A stretch of DNA of 53,330 nucleotides, from assembly GCA_018648265.1 (NCBI GenBank), contig JABGRN010000031.1, positions 1 to 53,330 of the forward strand, read 5' to 3'. The position numbers and the translations under genes are program-made. The notes under the pieces are model-generated. The model worked only from the letters and a program-made list of their open reading frames with translations. It searched no databases and had not been told where the DNA came from. This stretch comes from Prolixibacteraceae bacterium (GTDB taxonomy: Bacteria; Bacteroidota; Bacteroidia; Bacteroidales; Prolixibacteraceae). Positions 41,199 through 49,423 of the stretch are shown here, piece after piece. Within the stretch, counting starts at the first letter, position 1. Every line of letters starts with the position of its first letter.

Positions 41199-42239
41199 AT
41201 GGAAGAATTTTTGCAAGAAAATGACAATTTGGAAGATGGCGTTTTATTTGAACATTACCGTATAACCGTAGATGCCGGACAGTCTGCAATCCGAATAGAC
41301 AAATTCCTCACAAACCGAATTGAAAATGCTTCACGGAGCCGGCTCCAGGCTGCGGCAGATGCCGGAAATATTTTGGTTAATGGGAATTCGGTAAAACCAA
41401 ACTACAAAGTAAAACCCAACGACGACATCCAGATTGTCATGGATTATCCCCGCCGCGAATTAAAAATCATTGCCGAAGATATTCCTTTAAATATTGTGTA
41501 CGAAGACGATCAACTAATAGTAATTAACAAACCGCCAGGTTTTGTGGTACATCCCGGGCACGGGAACTACTCCGGCACACTCGTTAATGCACTGGCCTAT
41601 TATTTTAAAGATCTTCCATTATTTAATAGCGAAGATCCACGACCCGGGCTGGTACACCGAATCGACAAAGATACATCAGGATTAATGGTTGTGGCGAAAA
41701 CTGAACTGGCGAAAAACAAATTGGCTTTTCAGTTTTTCGAAAAAAGTACCGAGCGCCGATACCAGGCCCTGGTTTGGGGTAACCTAAAAGAAACTGAAGG
41801 GACCATTACCGGAAATATTGGGCGCAGCCTTAAAAACAGACAGGTTTTTACGGTTTTTCCGGAAGGCGATTTCGGCAAACACGCTGTTACCCATTACAAA
41901 GTTTTAAAAAGTATCGGGTATGTAAATTTGGTTGAATGCAGGTTAGAAACCGGGCGGACACACCAAATCAGGGTACACATGAAATATATCAACCACACTA
42001 TTTTTAACGATTCAAATTACGGTGGCGACCAAATTCTTAGAGGAACAACATTTAGCAAGTACAGACAATTTGTACAAAATTGTTTTAAAGTACTTCCCCG
42101 CCAAGCCTTGCACGCAAAAACCCTGGGATTTGTTCATCCACTTACGGGCGAAAAGTTGGTGTTTAATTCAGAATTACCCGAAGATATGTCGTCGGTAATT
42201 GAAAAATGGGAAAATTATATTGCAAACAGACATGACTAA
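41199..42239 (+). CDS. RluA-family pseudouridine synthase
   Basis: This enzyme isomerises uridines in 23S rRNA and perhaps tRNA. Its 346 residues include an N-terminal S4 RNA-binding domain (about 28-85). The catalytic domain has Asp in HRIDKDTSGLMVVAKT. GRTHQIRVH and the C-terminal ALHAKTLGF are also typical. It resembles RluD-like members, but the exact site cannot be fixed from sequence. The last eight bases overlap the start of ddl. Confidence 0.92.
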   Translation: MEEFLQENDNLEDGVLFEHYRITVDAGQSAIRIDKFLTNRIENASRSRLQAAADAGNILVNGNSVKPNYKVKPNDDIQIVMDYPRRELKIIAEDIPLNIVYEDDQLIVINKPPGFVVHPGHGNYSGTLVNALAYYFKDLPLFNSEDPRPGLVHRIDKDTSGLMVVAKTELAKNKLAFQFFEKSTERRYQALVWGNLKETEGTITGNIGRSLKNRQVFTVFPEGDFGKHAVTHYKVLKSIGYVNLVECRLETGRTHQIRVHMKYINHTIFNDSNYGGDQILRGTTFSKYRQFVQNCFKVLPRQALHAKTLGFVHPLTGEKLVFNSELPEDMSSVIEKWENYIANRHD

Positions 42240-43227
42240 TAAACCAAATATTGCCATTGTTGCAGGTGGCGACTCATCAGAATTTGTGGTGTCGGTTAAA
42301 AGCGGGGCCAATATTTTTAAAGCAGTTGACACTTCTAAATTTAATCCCTGGCTGGTTCAGATAAAAGGGAAAGAATGGATTGTATTTCAAAACAACAATA
42401 AAATTGCAGACATTGACAAGTCAGATTTTAGCTTTTTATTTAATGGCGAAAAAATAAATTTTTCTTTTATTTACATTACTATTCATGGAACACCGGGCGA
42501 AGATGGGATATTGCAGGGTTATTTCGATTTACTGAAAATCCCCTACTCTACTTCCAACATGCATTCTTCGTCGTTAACATTTAATAAATGGTTTTGCAAT
42601 AACTACCTGCGTAGTTTCGGTATTAAAATGGGCAATTCTTTACTTATTTCAAAAGGAAGTAAAATTGATGCCAAAAAGATTGTTGATGAACTTGGATTGC
42701 CACTTTTTGTAAAACCCAATGCTGGAGGCTCAAGTTTTGGAATCTCAAAAGTAAAAAACATAACCGACCTTGAAAAGGCAGTGTACAAAGCCTGGAAGGA
42801 AAGCAATGGTGCTTTGGTAGAACAATTTATCGAAGGCAATGAATTTACCTGTGGACTGATCAAATATAAGGACACGGAACTTATTTTCCCTGTTACCGAG
42901 GTTCAAACAAAAAACGAATTTTTCGATTTTGAAGCTAAATACACGCCCGGCGTAGCCGATGAAATTACACCTGCCAGGCTTCCCGAAAATTTGTTTAAAA
43001 AATGCCAGCAAATTAGTTCAATGGTTTACGATTTATGCCAGTGTTCCGGAATTGTACGCGTCGATTTTATTTTAAAAGATAATGAATTTTACTTCCTCGA
43101 AATAAATACTACCCCTGGAATGACGGAAACCAGTTTTATTCCACAACAAATTGAAGCGATGGGACTTACATTAAAAGATGTACTCACCACAATTATTAAA
43201 AACGGATTAACACATCAAATTCAATAA
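42232..43227 (+). CDS. ddl: D-alanine--D-alanine ligase
   Basis: This ATP-grasp enzyme makes the D-Ala-D-Ala dipeptide for peptidoglycan. I start it at the ATG at 42232 (331 residues), overlapping rluA by 8 bp; the longer frame from 42199 adds 11 residues with no homology expected. Motifs include NIAIVAGG at the N-terminus, HGTPGEDG, the KPNAGGSSFGISKV loop, EFTCGL and the metal-binding EINTTPGMT. It is the last gene of the PASTA-rluA-ddl run. Confidence 0.94.
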   Translation: MTNKPNIAIVAGGDSSEFVVSVKSGANIFKAVDTSKFNPWLVQIKGKEWIVFQNNNKIADIDKSDFSFLFNGEKINFSFIYITIHGTPGEDGILQGYFDLLKIPYSTSNMHSSSLTFNKWFCNNYLRSFGIKMGNSLLISKGSKIDAKKIVDELGLPLFVKPNAGGSSFGISKVKNITDLEKAVYKAWKESNGALVEQFIEGNEFTCGLIKYKDTELIFPVTEVQTKNEFFDFEAKYTPGVADEITPARLPENLFKKCQQISSMVYDLCQCSGIVRVDFILKDNEFYFLEINTTPGMTETSFIPQQIEAMGLTLKDVLTTIIKNGLTHQIQ

Positions 43228-43361
43228 ACATTTGTGAATAAAATAAGTTAACAACTTAAGAAAGTAAAATTTGCTTGGCAGATTCGTTATTTTGTATTTT
43301 TACAATTCTGAAAAAACAACATTACTTTAAATTTTTAAACTAAAGGTTTTAAAATATTTAT

Positions 43362-44891
43362 ATGGCCGCAGAAAGAAAAAAAACCACATCGCAAAATACC
43401 ATCGAACAAATAAATGCCCAATACGGAAAACTCCCGCCACAGGCCATTGAAGTTGAAGAAGCAGTGTTGGGAGCTTTGATGCTCGAACGCGATGCTTACG
43501 TTACAGTTGCCGATATTATTGACACAAAAAGTTTTTATAAAGAAGAACATCAGAAAATTTTTGATGCTATTAAAAACCTTTCGGGAAAAGAAAGGCCCGT
43601 GGATTTATTAATGGTAACCCAAGAGTTAAAAGACCGCGACCAATTGGAAGAAGTTGGCGGGCCGGGATACATTACACAGTTAACTCGCCGGGTTGCTTCG
43701 GCAGCGCATATTGAATTTCACACCCGGATTATTGCTCAAAAATATATTCAGCGAGAACTCATCCGCGTTTCTTCCGAGATTCAAACAAAATCGTATGACG
43801 ACACTATTGACGTTGACGATTTAATTGATTTCTCCGAGTCGTCGCTTTTCCAGGTTGCAGAAGGGAATATTAAAAAAGAGACTGTGCCAATTAAACCCGT
43901 GCTGAATGAAGCAATCTTGCAGATCGAAAATGCACGAAACCAAAAAGATGGATTAAGCGGAGCCCCGTCAGGTTTTACCGCTTTGGATCGAATTACGTCG
44001 GGATGGCAAAAAACCGACCTTGCAATTATTGCCGCCCGCCCTTCGATGGGAAAAACGGCATTCGTACTTTCAATGGCACGAAATATGGCAGTTGACCACA
44101 ATAAATCGGTAGCATTTTTTTCACTCGAAATGTCATCGTTACAATTGGTAACCCGTTTAATTGCTTCGGAAACAGAAATAGAATCGCAAAAACTTAAAAC
44201 CGGACGGCTTGAAAATTATGAATGGGAACACCTGAACCGGAAAATTGCGAATTTGGAAAAATCACCGATTTTTATCGACGATACCCCAGCCCTTTCGATA
44301 TTTGAATTCAGGGCAAAATGCCGTCGCCTGAAAATGCAACACGATATTCAAGTGGTTATTGTAGATTACCTGCAATTAATGACCGCCGGCTCCGACAACC
44401 GGGGCAGCCGCGAACAGGAAGTTAGTCAAATTTCGAGATCGTTAAAAGCAATTGCAAAAGAATTGGATCTCCCAATTATTGCATTGTCGCAGTTAAACCG
44501 CTCGGTAGAATCGCGCGAGGGGAAACGGCCTCAACTTTCCGACCTGCGTGAATCGGGAGCAATTGAGCAGGATTCGGATATCGTAATTTTCATTCATCGA
44601 CCTGAATATTACGGAATTACGGAAGACGACAACCAAAACTCATTGCTTGGGGTTGCAGAATTAATAATCGCAAAACACAGAAATGGACCCACGGGAGACG
44701 TTCATTTGTCGTTTAAAAAAGAGCTTGCTAAATTTTTAGATATGGAAATTCGCTCAGATGATGGCTTTGGTGTCCCGGGGCAAACGTTCAGTTCAAAAAT
44801 GAATGAAGATGAAGATCAGGTTGGGGCCGGAATTACACGCAACGATAATTTTGACATGCAAAAATCAAAAATATCTGACACCCCATTTTAA
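43362..44891 (+). CDS. dnaB: Replicative DNA helicase
   Basis: This hexameric helicase unwinds DNA at the replication fork. It has 509 residues: the N-terminal DnaB domain (about 25-125), a linker and the RecA-like motor (about 195-470). Walker A is ARPSMGKT (225-232), and VVIVDYLQLM and the arginine-finger region (QLSDLRESGAIEQDSD) are present. No intein interrupts it. The acidic C-terminal tail of about 40 residues is typical of Bacteroidota DnaB. It is 134 bp after ddl. Confidence 0.97.
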   Translation: MAAERKKTTSQNTIEQINAQYGKLPPQAIEVEEAVLGALMLERDAYVTVADIIDTKSFYKEEHQKIFDAIKNLSGKERPVDLLMVTQELKDRDQLEEVGGPGYITQLTRRVASAAHIEFHTRIIAQKYIQRELIRVSSEIQTKSYDDTIDVDDLIDFSESSLFQVAEGNIKKETVPIKPVLNEAILQIENARNQKDGLSGAPSGFTALDRITSGWQKTDLAIIAARPSMGKTAFVLSMARNMAVDHNKSVAFFSLEMSSLQLVTRLIASETEIESQKLKTGRLENYEWEHLNRKIANLEKSPIFIDDTPALSIFEFRAKCRRLKMQHDIQVVIVDYLQLMTAGSDNRGSREQEVSQISRSLKAIAKELDLPIIALSQLNRSVESREGKRPQLSDLRESGAIEQDSDIVIFIHRPEYYGITEDDNQNSLLGVAELIIAKHRNGPTGDVHLSFKKELAKFLDMEIRSDDGFGVPGQTFSSKMNEDEDQVGAGITRNDNFDMQKSKISDTPF

Positions 44892-44941
44892 CAACCTGAA
44901 CATATATTAACTGTTACTTGTTTTTATTGAAATTGAAAAAA

Positions 44942-46201
44942 ATGATAAATAAAATTTCACTCCTGCTAACTATAATTTTTTTTGCTTTTCAGGCGAAAAG
45001 TATTCATGTTTTAATCCCAATGGACGAAATGCAAAAAGACCATTTAAAATCGTATGGAATTGCATATTGGGTACTTGAAAAAGACGTGGAAGTGAAATGG
45101 TTACTTAATTACCGGGGCGGTAGTTTTTTAATGCAACATTTACCCGAAATCGAAAACGAATGCCTTGTTAGGGGGGTTAGTTTTCAAACGATAACCGACA
45201 CTCAGTCAGCAGCCATTTTAAACGAAATTGCCCAACCAGATGTGAACCAAGATGCCGTTAGCATGAATAAAGCACCTAAAATTGCTGTGTATTCGCCACC
45301 TAACAAACAACCCTGGGACGATGCAGTTACCCTGGTTTTAACCTACGCCGAAATTAACTACGATATTATTTACGATGAAGAAATTTTAAGTGGGGAACTG
45401 TCGGATTACGACTGGCTTCACCTTCACCACGAAGATTTTACAGGTCAGTTTGGGAAATTCTGGAGAAATTATCAGCACATGCCCTGGTACCAACAAGAAG
45501 TAAGCATCAATAACGAACTTGCAAAAAAAATGGGATTCCTAAAAGTATCGGAAATGAAATCGTTTGTGACAAGGGAAATCCAGGAATATGTTTTAAAAGG
45601 AGGATTTTTATTTGCCATGTGCGCCGCCACCGACACTTACGACATTTCGCTTGCTGCGGCAGGAATCGATATTTGCGAACCCATGTTTGACGGTGATCCC
45701 GCAGACCAACAAGCCGATGAAAAATTAGACTTTTCGAGATCGTTTGCTTTTGAAAATTTTCATTTGGAAAAAAGTCCGTATGAATACGAATTTTCTAATA
45801 TTGATGCAACAAACACCAGAAATGTTGCCCGTGAAAATGATTATTTTACACTTTTTGATTTTTCGGCAAAATGGGATCCTATCCCAACAATGCTTTGCCA
45901 GAACCACCACAACCTGATAAAAGGTTTTATGGGACAAACCACTGCTTACCGAAAAGAAGTTTTAAAGCCTAATATTTTGATAATGGGCGAAAATAAACCT
46001 GCCCGCGAAGCCCGTTACATTCATGGCGAAAAAGGAAAAGGCTTCTGGACATTTTATGGTGGCCACGACCCGGAAGACTACCGGCATTTGGTTGGCGATC
46101 CACCAACCGATTTAAGTTTGCACCCGAATTCTCCGGGTTACCGTTTAATTTTAAATAACGTTTTATTCCCGGCGGCTAAAAAGAAAAAAAGAAAAACATA
46201 A
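44942..46201 (+). CDS. Secreted protein with amidotransferase-like fold (often named asparagine synthetase B)
   Basis: I use the ATG at 44942 (419 residues), which gives a signal peptide (about 1-20). Similar Bacteroidota proteins are often labelled asparagine synthetase B, but neither an N-terminal nucleophile Cys2 nor the SGGLDS ATP site is present. The body looks like a class I glutamine-amidotransferase/ThuA-type fold: PKIAVYSPPN at the first strand, a DYDWLHLHHEDF turn, and GGFLFAMCAATD with a candidate cysteine. The GKGFWTFYGGHDPEDY segment fits the ThuA-like C-terminus. The basic tail KKKKRKT is duplicated 1.37 kb downstream. Function is unknown. Confidence 0.75.
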   Translation: MINKISLLLTIIFFAFQAKSIHVLIPMDEMQKDHLKSYGIAYWVLEKDVEVKWLLNYRGGSFLMQHLPEIENECLVRGVSFQTITDTQSAAILNEIAQPDVNQDAVSMNKAPKIAVYSPPNKQPWDDAVTLVLTYAEINYDIIYDEEILSGELSDYDWLHLHHEDFTGQFGKFWRNYQHMPWYQQEVSINNELAKKMGFLKVSEMKSFVTREIQEYVLKGGFLFAMCAATDTYDISLAAAGIDICEPMFDGDPADQQADEKLDFSRSFAFENFHLEKSPYEYEFSNIDATNTRNVARENDYFTLFDFSAKWDPIPTMLCQNHHNLIKGFMGQTTAYRKEVLKPNILIMGENKPAREARYIHGEKGKGFWTFYGGHDPEDYRHLVGDPPTDLSLHPNSPGYRLILNNVLFPAAKKKKRKT

Positions 46202-46202
46202 T
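46165..46202 (+). repeat. Direct repeat, left copy (3' end of the amidotransferase-like gene)
   Basis: The 26 bases at 46165-46190 recur exactly at 47535-47560, with a similar tail (AAACATAAT) in both. This copy encodes the last residues FPAAKKKKR of the preceding protein. Together the copies bracket the DUF4143 ATPase gene. Confidence 0.85.
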
Positions 46203-46246
46203 TTGTTAAAATCGAATGGATAATTGTTTTCGCAATAATTTATGTC

Positions 46247-46312
46247 TTAAGATAATTTACAATGCGAATTAAGATATTATGCAATTCGAATTAAGATAAT
46301 TTGCAATTCGCC
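46247..46312 (+). repeat. Three 22-bp direct repeats before the DUF4143 gene
   Basis: Three adjacent units (46247-46268, 46269-46290, 46291-46312) follow the pattern TTAAGATAATTTGCAATTCG plus two bases. The second and third differ from the first at a few positions. They look like binding sites (iterons or operators). The third unit contains the -33 element of the gene's promoter. Confidence 0.85.
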
Positions 46313-46331
46313 AAAATTCATTATACCTTTA
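46300..46331 (+). promoter_or_regulatory. Promoter of the DUF4143 ATPase gene
   Basis: TTTG (46300-46303), a 20-bp gap and TACCTTTA (46324-46331) match the consensus at all but the last base. The leader is about 24 nt. The -33 element lies inside the third direct repeat. Confidence 0.5.
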
Positions 46332-46360
46332 ACTCAATAAAACAGTATTGAGGAAAAGCA

Positions 46361-47515
46361 ATGTGGATTACCAGAAATAACACGGGAAAAATAAAAGAAG
46401 CAATAAAAACAAGACCGGTTGTTCTTCTGACAGGAGTTCGTCAAGTAGGCAAAAGTTCTTTGTTGCAGAAATTATTCAAGGATACGGAATATGTTACATT
46501 AGACAAGATAATACTTGCCGAGGAAGCAGAAACAAATCCTACAAAATTTCTAGAAAGATTTAAGCACCAGGTAATCATTGACGAAGTTCAATATGCACCA
46601 TCCTTATTCCGCGAATTAAAAATCAAGGTAGATCAAGAAAGAAATGTTAAAGGAAAATGGATTTTAACCGGAAGCCAACAATTCACTTTAATGCAACAAA
46701 TAAGTGAGTCGTTGGCAGGAAGGGTAAGGATATTAAACCTTAATACCCTGAGTACTTCAGAACTCAATAATACTAATTTATTGATAAACCCGAGAGACCT
46801 TTTATGGAAAGGAGGGTTTCCTGAAATTTGGGCTGAGAATTTAAATGCATCTGATTTTTTTGATGATTATATCCAAACTTATCTTGAACGTGATTTGCGA
46901 CAAATCCTAAAGGTAACCAACTTAAGAGATTTCAGGCGTTTTCTATCATTACTTGCTTTCAGAGTTGGACAACTAATGAACTATTCCGAAATATCCAAGG
47001 AGGTTGGAGTTGCAGTAAACACAATAAAAGCATGGGTAAGTGCCCTGGAAACTTCGGGATTAATTATTCTATTGCCACCTTATTATAACAACCTTGGTAA
47101 ACGTTTAATTAAGGCACCAAAACTGTATTTTTGCGATAATGGCTTGGTCGCAGCCTTACTCAATATTGGCTCGTTAAAAGTCCTTGAAAACTCTCCTCAT
47201 CTAAGTAATATTTGGGAAAATTTTGTTTTTACTGAATATTTAAAAGAGGGGCTCATCGCAGGTAAAAACTTATTTTATATTAGAGACCAGAATGGAGTTG
47301 AAGTTGATTTCATTATTGAAAAAGATGGTAAAATCATTCTTGTTGAAGCAAAAAACAGTGAGCGACCTAATCCAAAAAAATTAAATTTCAAAAAAATTGC
47401 TCCATTGTTTAAAGAAAAAGTTACATCAATAGTTGCTTGTGGAATTGAAGAAGAGGGTGTAATTTCATTAAAGGATTATTCGATTTATAACCCACTCTAT
47501 GGATTTTCAATTTAG
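46361..47515 (+). CDS. AAA-family ATPase with DUF4143 domain
   Basis: The 384-residue protein has a P-loop GVRQVGKS (25-32), Walker B VIIDEVQ (71-77) and sensor segment ILTGSQQF, followed by a winged helix (about 205-236, SEISKEVGVAVNTIKAW). The C-terminal DUF4143 region carries EVDF and VEAK (Asp316, Glu329, Lys331), the pattern of a PD-(D/E)xK nuclease-like fold. These ATPases are common, scattered, often multicopy genes of unknown role, with a suggested DNA-related function. The gene sits between duplicated ends of its neighbour and behind three direct repeats, which suggests acquisition. Its codon use is slightly different by eye (more AGA, fewer CGN arginines). Confidence 0.9.
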   Translation: MWITRNNTGKIKEAIKTRPVVLLTGVRQVGKSSLLQKLFKDTEYVTLDKIILAEEAETNPTKFLERFKHQVIIDEVQYAPSLFRELKIKVDQERNVKGKWILTGSQQFTLMQQISESLAGRVRILNLNTLSTSELNNTNLLINPRDLLWKGGFPEIWAENLNASDFFDDYIQTYLERDLRQILKVTNLRDFRRFLSLLAFRVGQLMNYSEISKEVGVAVNTIKAWVSALETSGLIILLPPYYNNLGKRLIKAPKLYFCDNGLVAALLNIGSLKVLENSPHLSNIWENFVFTEYLKEGLIAGKNLFYIRDQNGVEVDFIIEKDGKIILVEAKNSERPNPKKLNFKKIAPLFKEKVTSIVACGIEEEGVISLKDYSIYNPLYGFSI

Positions 47516-47534
47516 CTAAAAACCCGGAAATTAT

Positions 47535-47572
47535 ATTCCCGGCGGCTAAAAAGAAAAAAAAGGGAAACATAA
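47535..47572 (+). repeat. Direct repeat, right copy
   Basis: This copies the 3' end of the amidotransferase-like gene (26 identical bases, then a similar AAACATAAT). It has no complete gene attached and lies 19 bp after the ATPase stop. It marks the right edge of the inserted segment. Confidence 0.85.
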
Positions 47573-47625
47573 TGTTTTCAGTTTGTGTTATTGCGAGATT
47601 GTTAGAATTGTCGAATTCAAAAACA

Positions 47626-48339
47626 TTATTGACTTAACTGTTTATTATAGAATTTGGCAAGTTTTACCAAACCTTCAGGATCATTTGTCTTTATCTTTTC
47701 CTTTTTAATAAAATCTGAAATCCCGGCCCCCTTGTTTTCAAAAAAAAGATTTAAATCCTTTTTGGTCTTTATTCTAACCGCAGGCGTATCTCCTATTTTT
47801 AAAAAATAAGAATCATTTTGATTAATAAATTTCGCAGGTTTTGCTTCAACAACACCTTTCGATTGCTGTGCATCTTTTATAGTAATATTTTTTTTAGCTA
47901 ATAATTTACATTTATCATCTAACAAAACAACAAAGTATGCACCTTCGTCACTTACCGGTGTTGATCCTGACAACTGGAATTCGGAATAAATAAATCGGGT
48001 ATCATCAATTTCAATATATTCAGTTTTCTCTGGAAATGCTATCGCATAAATATCATTTTCTTTTTTAAAATGTATTTCACCTGCATATTTATCAAACCTG
48101 AGCAATCCATTGTAAGTCCCTTCATCCTTCAATTTAATATTTCCCATCAGAAAATCTTCAAACATAAAAGGCTCACCCTCAATGTCCTGATAAGTGTTAT
48201 CTCGAATCCCTTCAATTGCTCTGTTAAACCGGAGTTTTGCCAGGATATATTCGGTTCCCTGTACTTCGATTTGAGCTTGTGCAACAGAAGTTGAAATAAA
48301 GAAAAAATAAATAGAAGCAAGAATAATAATTGTTTTCAT
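47626..48339 (-). CDS. Exported protein of unknown function
   Basis: This 237-residue protein starts with a signal peptide (MKTIIILASIYFFFISTSVA). I recognise no family. The sequence contains predicted beta strands and a C-terminal charged helix, with no catalytic motif evident. Nothing nearby points to a role. It has a long upstream region (48340-48530) with several small hairpins that would lie in its leader if transcription starts far upstream. Confidence 0.65.
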   Translation of the reverse strand: MKTIIILASIYFFFISTSVAQAQIEVQGTEYILAKLRFNRAIEGIRDNTYQDIEGEPFMFEDFLMGNIKLKDEGTYNGLLRFDKYAGEIHFKKENDIYAIAFPEKTEYIEIDDTRFIYSEFQLSGSTPVSDEGAYFVVLLDDKCKLLAKKNITIKDAQQSKGVVEAKPAKFINQNDSYFLKIGDTPAVRIKTKKDLNLFFENKGAGISDFIKKEKIKTNDPEGLVKLAKFYNKQLSQ

Positions 48340-48359
48340 AAACTTTGGTGTTTTAATTT

Positions 48360-48520
48360 TCTAAATAGTACTTCTAAGAAAACTATATATTTTTCAAGTG
48401 TTTCTTAGAAAATGTCAAGAACAAGGCTTGCGAAATCTTGAAAATCAAGGAGTTTACTTTCGTAAATGACTGTTTTCAAGATGAGCATAACGCTGTTATT
48501 GGCGTTTTCTAAGAGACACT
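48360..48520 (-). other. Hairpin-rich region, possible structured leader or dispersed repeat
   Basis: On the minus strand a series of small stems appears: AACGC/GCGTT (48489-48506), TTTAC-GAAA-GTAAA with a GNRA loop (48453-48466), and CTTGA/TCAAG (48437-48449). The phrase TTCTTAGAA and its inverse recur near both ends of the segment. It has the look of a conserved intergenic repeat or leader RNA for the exported protein, but I cannot assign a class. Confidence 0.4.
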
Positions 48521-48530
48521 AAATATACAA

Positions 48531-48560
48531 AAAAAGGCTGCTAAAAATAGCAGCCTTTTT
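48531..48560 (-). terminator. Terminator of the Sus-like operon
   Basis: A perfect 13-bp stem (AAAAAGGCTGCTA and its complement) with loop AAAA on the plus strand ends in TTTTT on either strand. It lies 22 bp past the last gene of the operon. Confidence 0.85.
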
Positions 48561-48582
48561 AAATATAATTAATTCGTTTAAA

Positions 48583-49404
48583 TTAATTTGCAATAGTAAA
48601 TGTTTCATGAAAAATCCTATAACCAGTACTTCCTAAATAATGGTAATATAGTTGGATTGTTCCGGTAGCTGGGTCATAAGATGAAACCAATTCAGGATGT
48701 TCGGGTACACCAAGACCAACATCATACGGCCAAGAATCAGCAACCACAAAAGTAATTGAGTTATCGGCGTTAATTGTGATCCAACATTCGTCAGCCCAAA
48801 CAGCAAATTCAGTTTTACATGTATTTGCGCTGGTAGCAATTAATCCTTTTTCATTTGTCTCTTCAACAGCCACGTTACCCGGATAAGAGCCAACGGAAGG
48901 ATGATGATAAAGAATATGCGCTAAATAATCGCCAGCAAAAAAGTTGGCTACCCCAATAGCTGTTTGTGAGCTATTTTTCACACTTCTTCCATCTTCCATT
49001 ATCGACACATAACTAAGTGTCCAGGCATCACCAATTAAAAGTACACTTTCATCGGCTGGCATTCCCAGGCCACTAATTAAAGAATTATAATCAAGAGTGA
49101 AGGATTTTGTTACAGGGCCAGTAGCATTAGCAGAACCTACATCAATTGTCCCGTGCAAAACTTCAGCTTTCCCAGTATAAGTTTTGTAAATTTCAATGGA
49201 TACAATCCCTGGTCCTTTTGGTACCTCAACCGTCACATCAAAAGATGTGGTTCCACCCAATTTATAAGGGAATGATTTTAACGGGGCAACAAGGCCTCCA
49301 GTTTGAACATTACCAGTCATAAAATCATCGTAAGTTTGTTCACAAGATGTAAAAAGCATTGCGACGATTACCAGACTTAAAAAAGAAAATATTATTTTTT
49401 TCAT
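48583..49404 (-). CDS. Surface lipoprotein, SusE-like position
   Basis: The 273-residue lipoprotein (Cys21 in LFTSC) is the third gene of the SusC-SusD run, starting 19 bp after susD. It is probably an outer-surface glycan- or ligand-binding protein, as SusE/SusF are. Residues about 40-140 form an Ig-like domain (VTVEVPKGPGIVSIEIYKTY), and residues 160-270 form a beta-rich domain with many aromatic residues that could bind ligand. I see no catalytic residues. The match to SusE is by position and layout rather than clear motifs. Confidence 0.7.
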   Translation of the reverse strand: MKKIIFSFLSLVIVAMLFTSCEQTYDDFMTGNVQTGGLVAPLKSFPYKLGGTTSFDVTVEVPKGPGIVSIEIYKTYTGKAEVLHGTIDVGSANATGPVTKSFTLDYNSLISGLGMPADESVLLIGDAWTLSYVSIMEDGRSVKNSSQTAIGVANFFAGDYLAHILYHHPSVGSYPGNVAVEETNEKGLIATSANTCKTEFAVWADECWITINADNSITFVVADSWPYDVGLGVPEHPELVSSYDPATGTIQLYYHYLGSTGYRIFHETFTIAN

Positions 49405-49423
49405 AATAGTATCGTTTTATTTA

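Noticed and set aside
46247-46312. Possible short CRISPR array
   Set aside because: The 22-bp units are directly adjacent with no spacers, and no cas gene is in the window.
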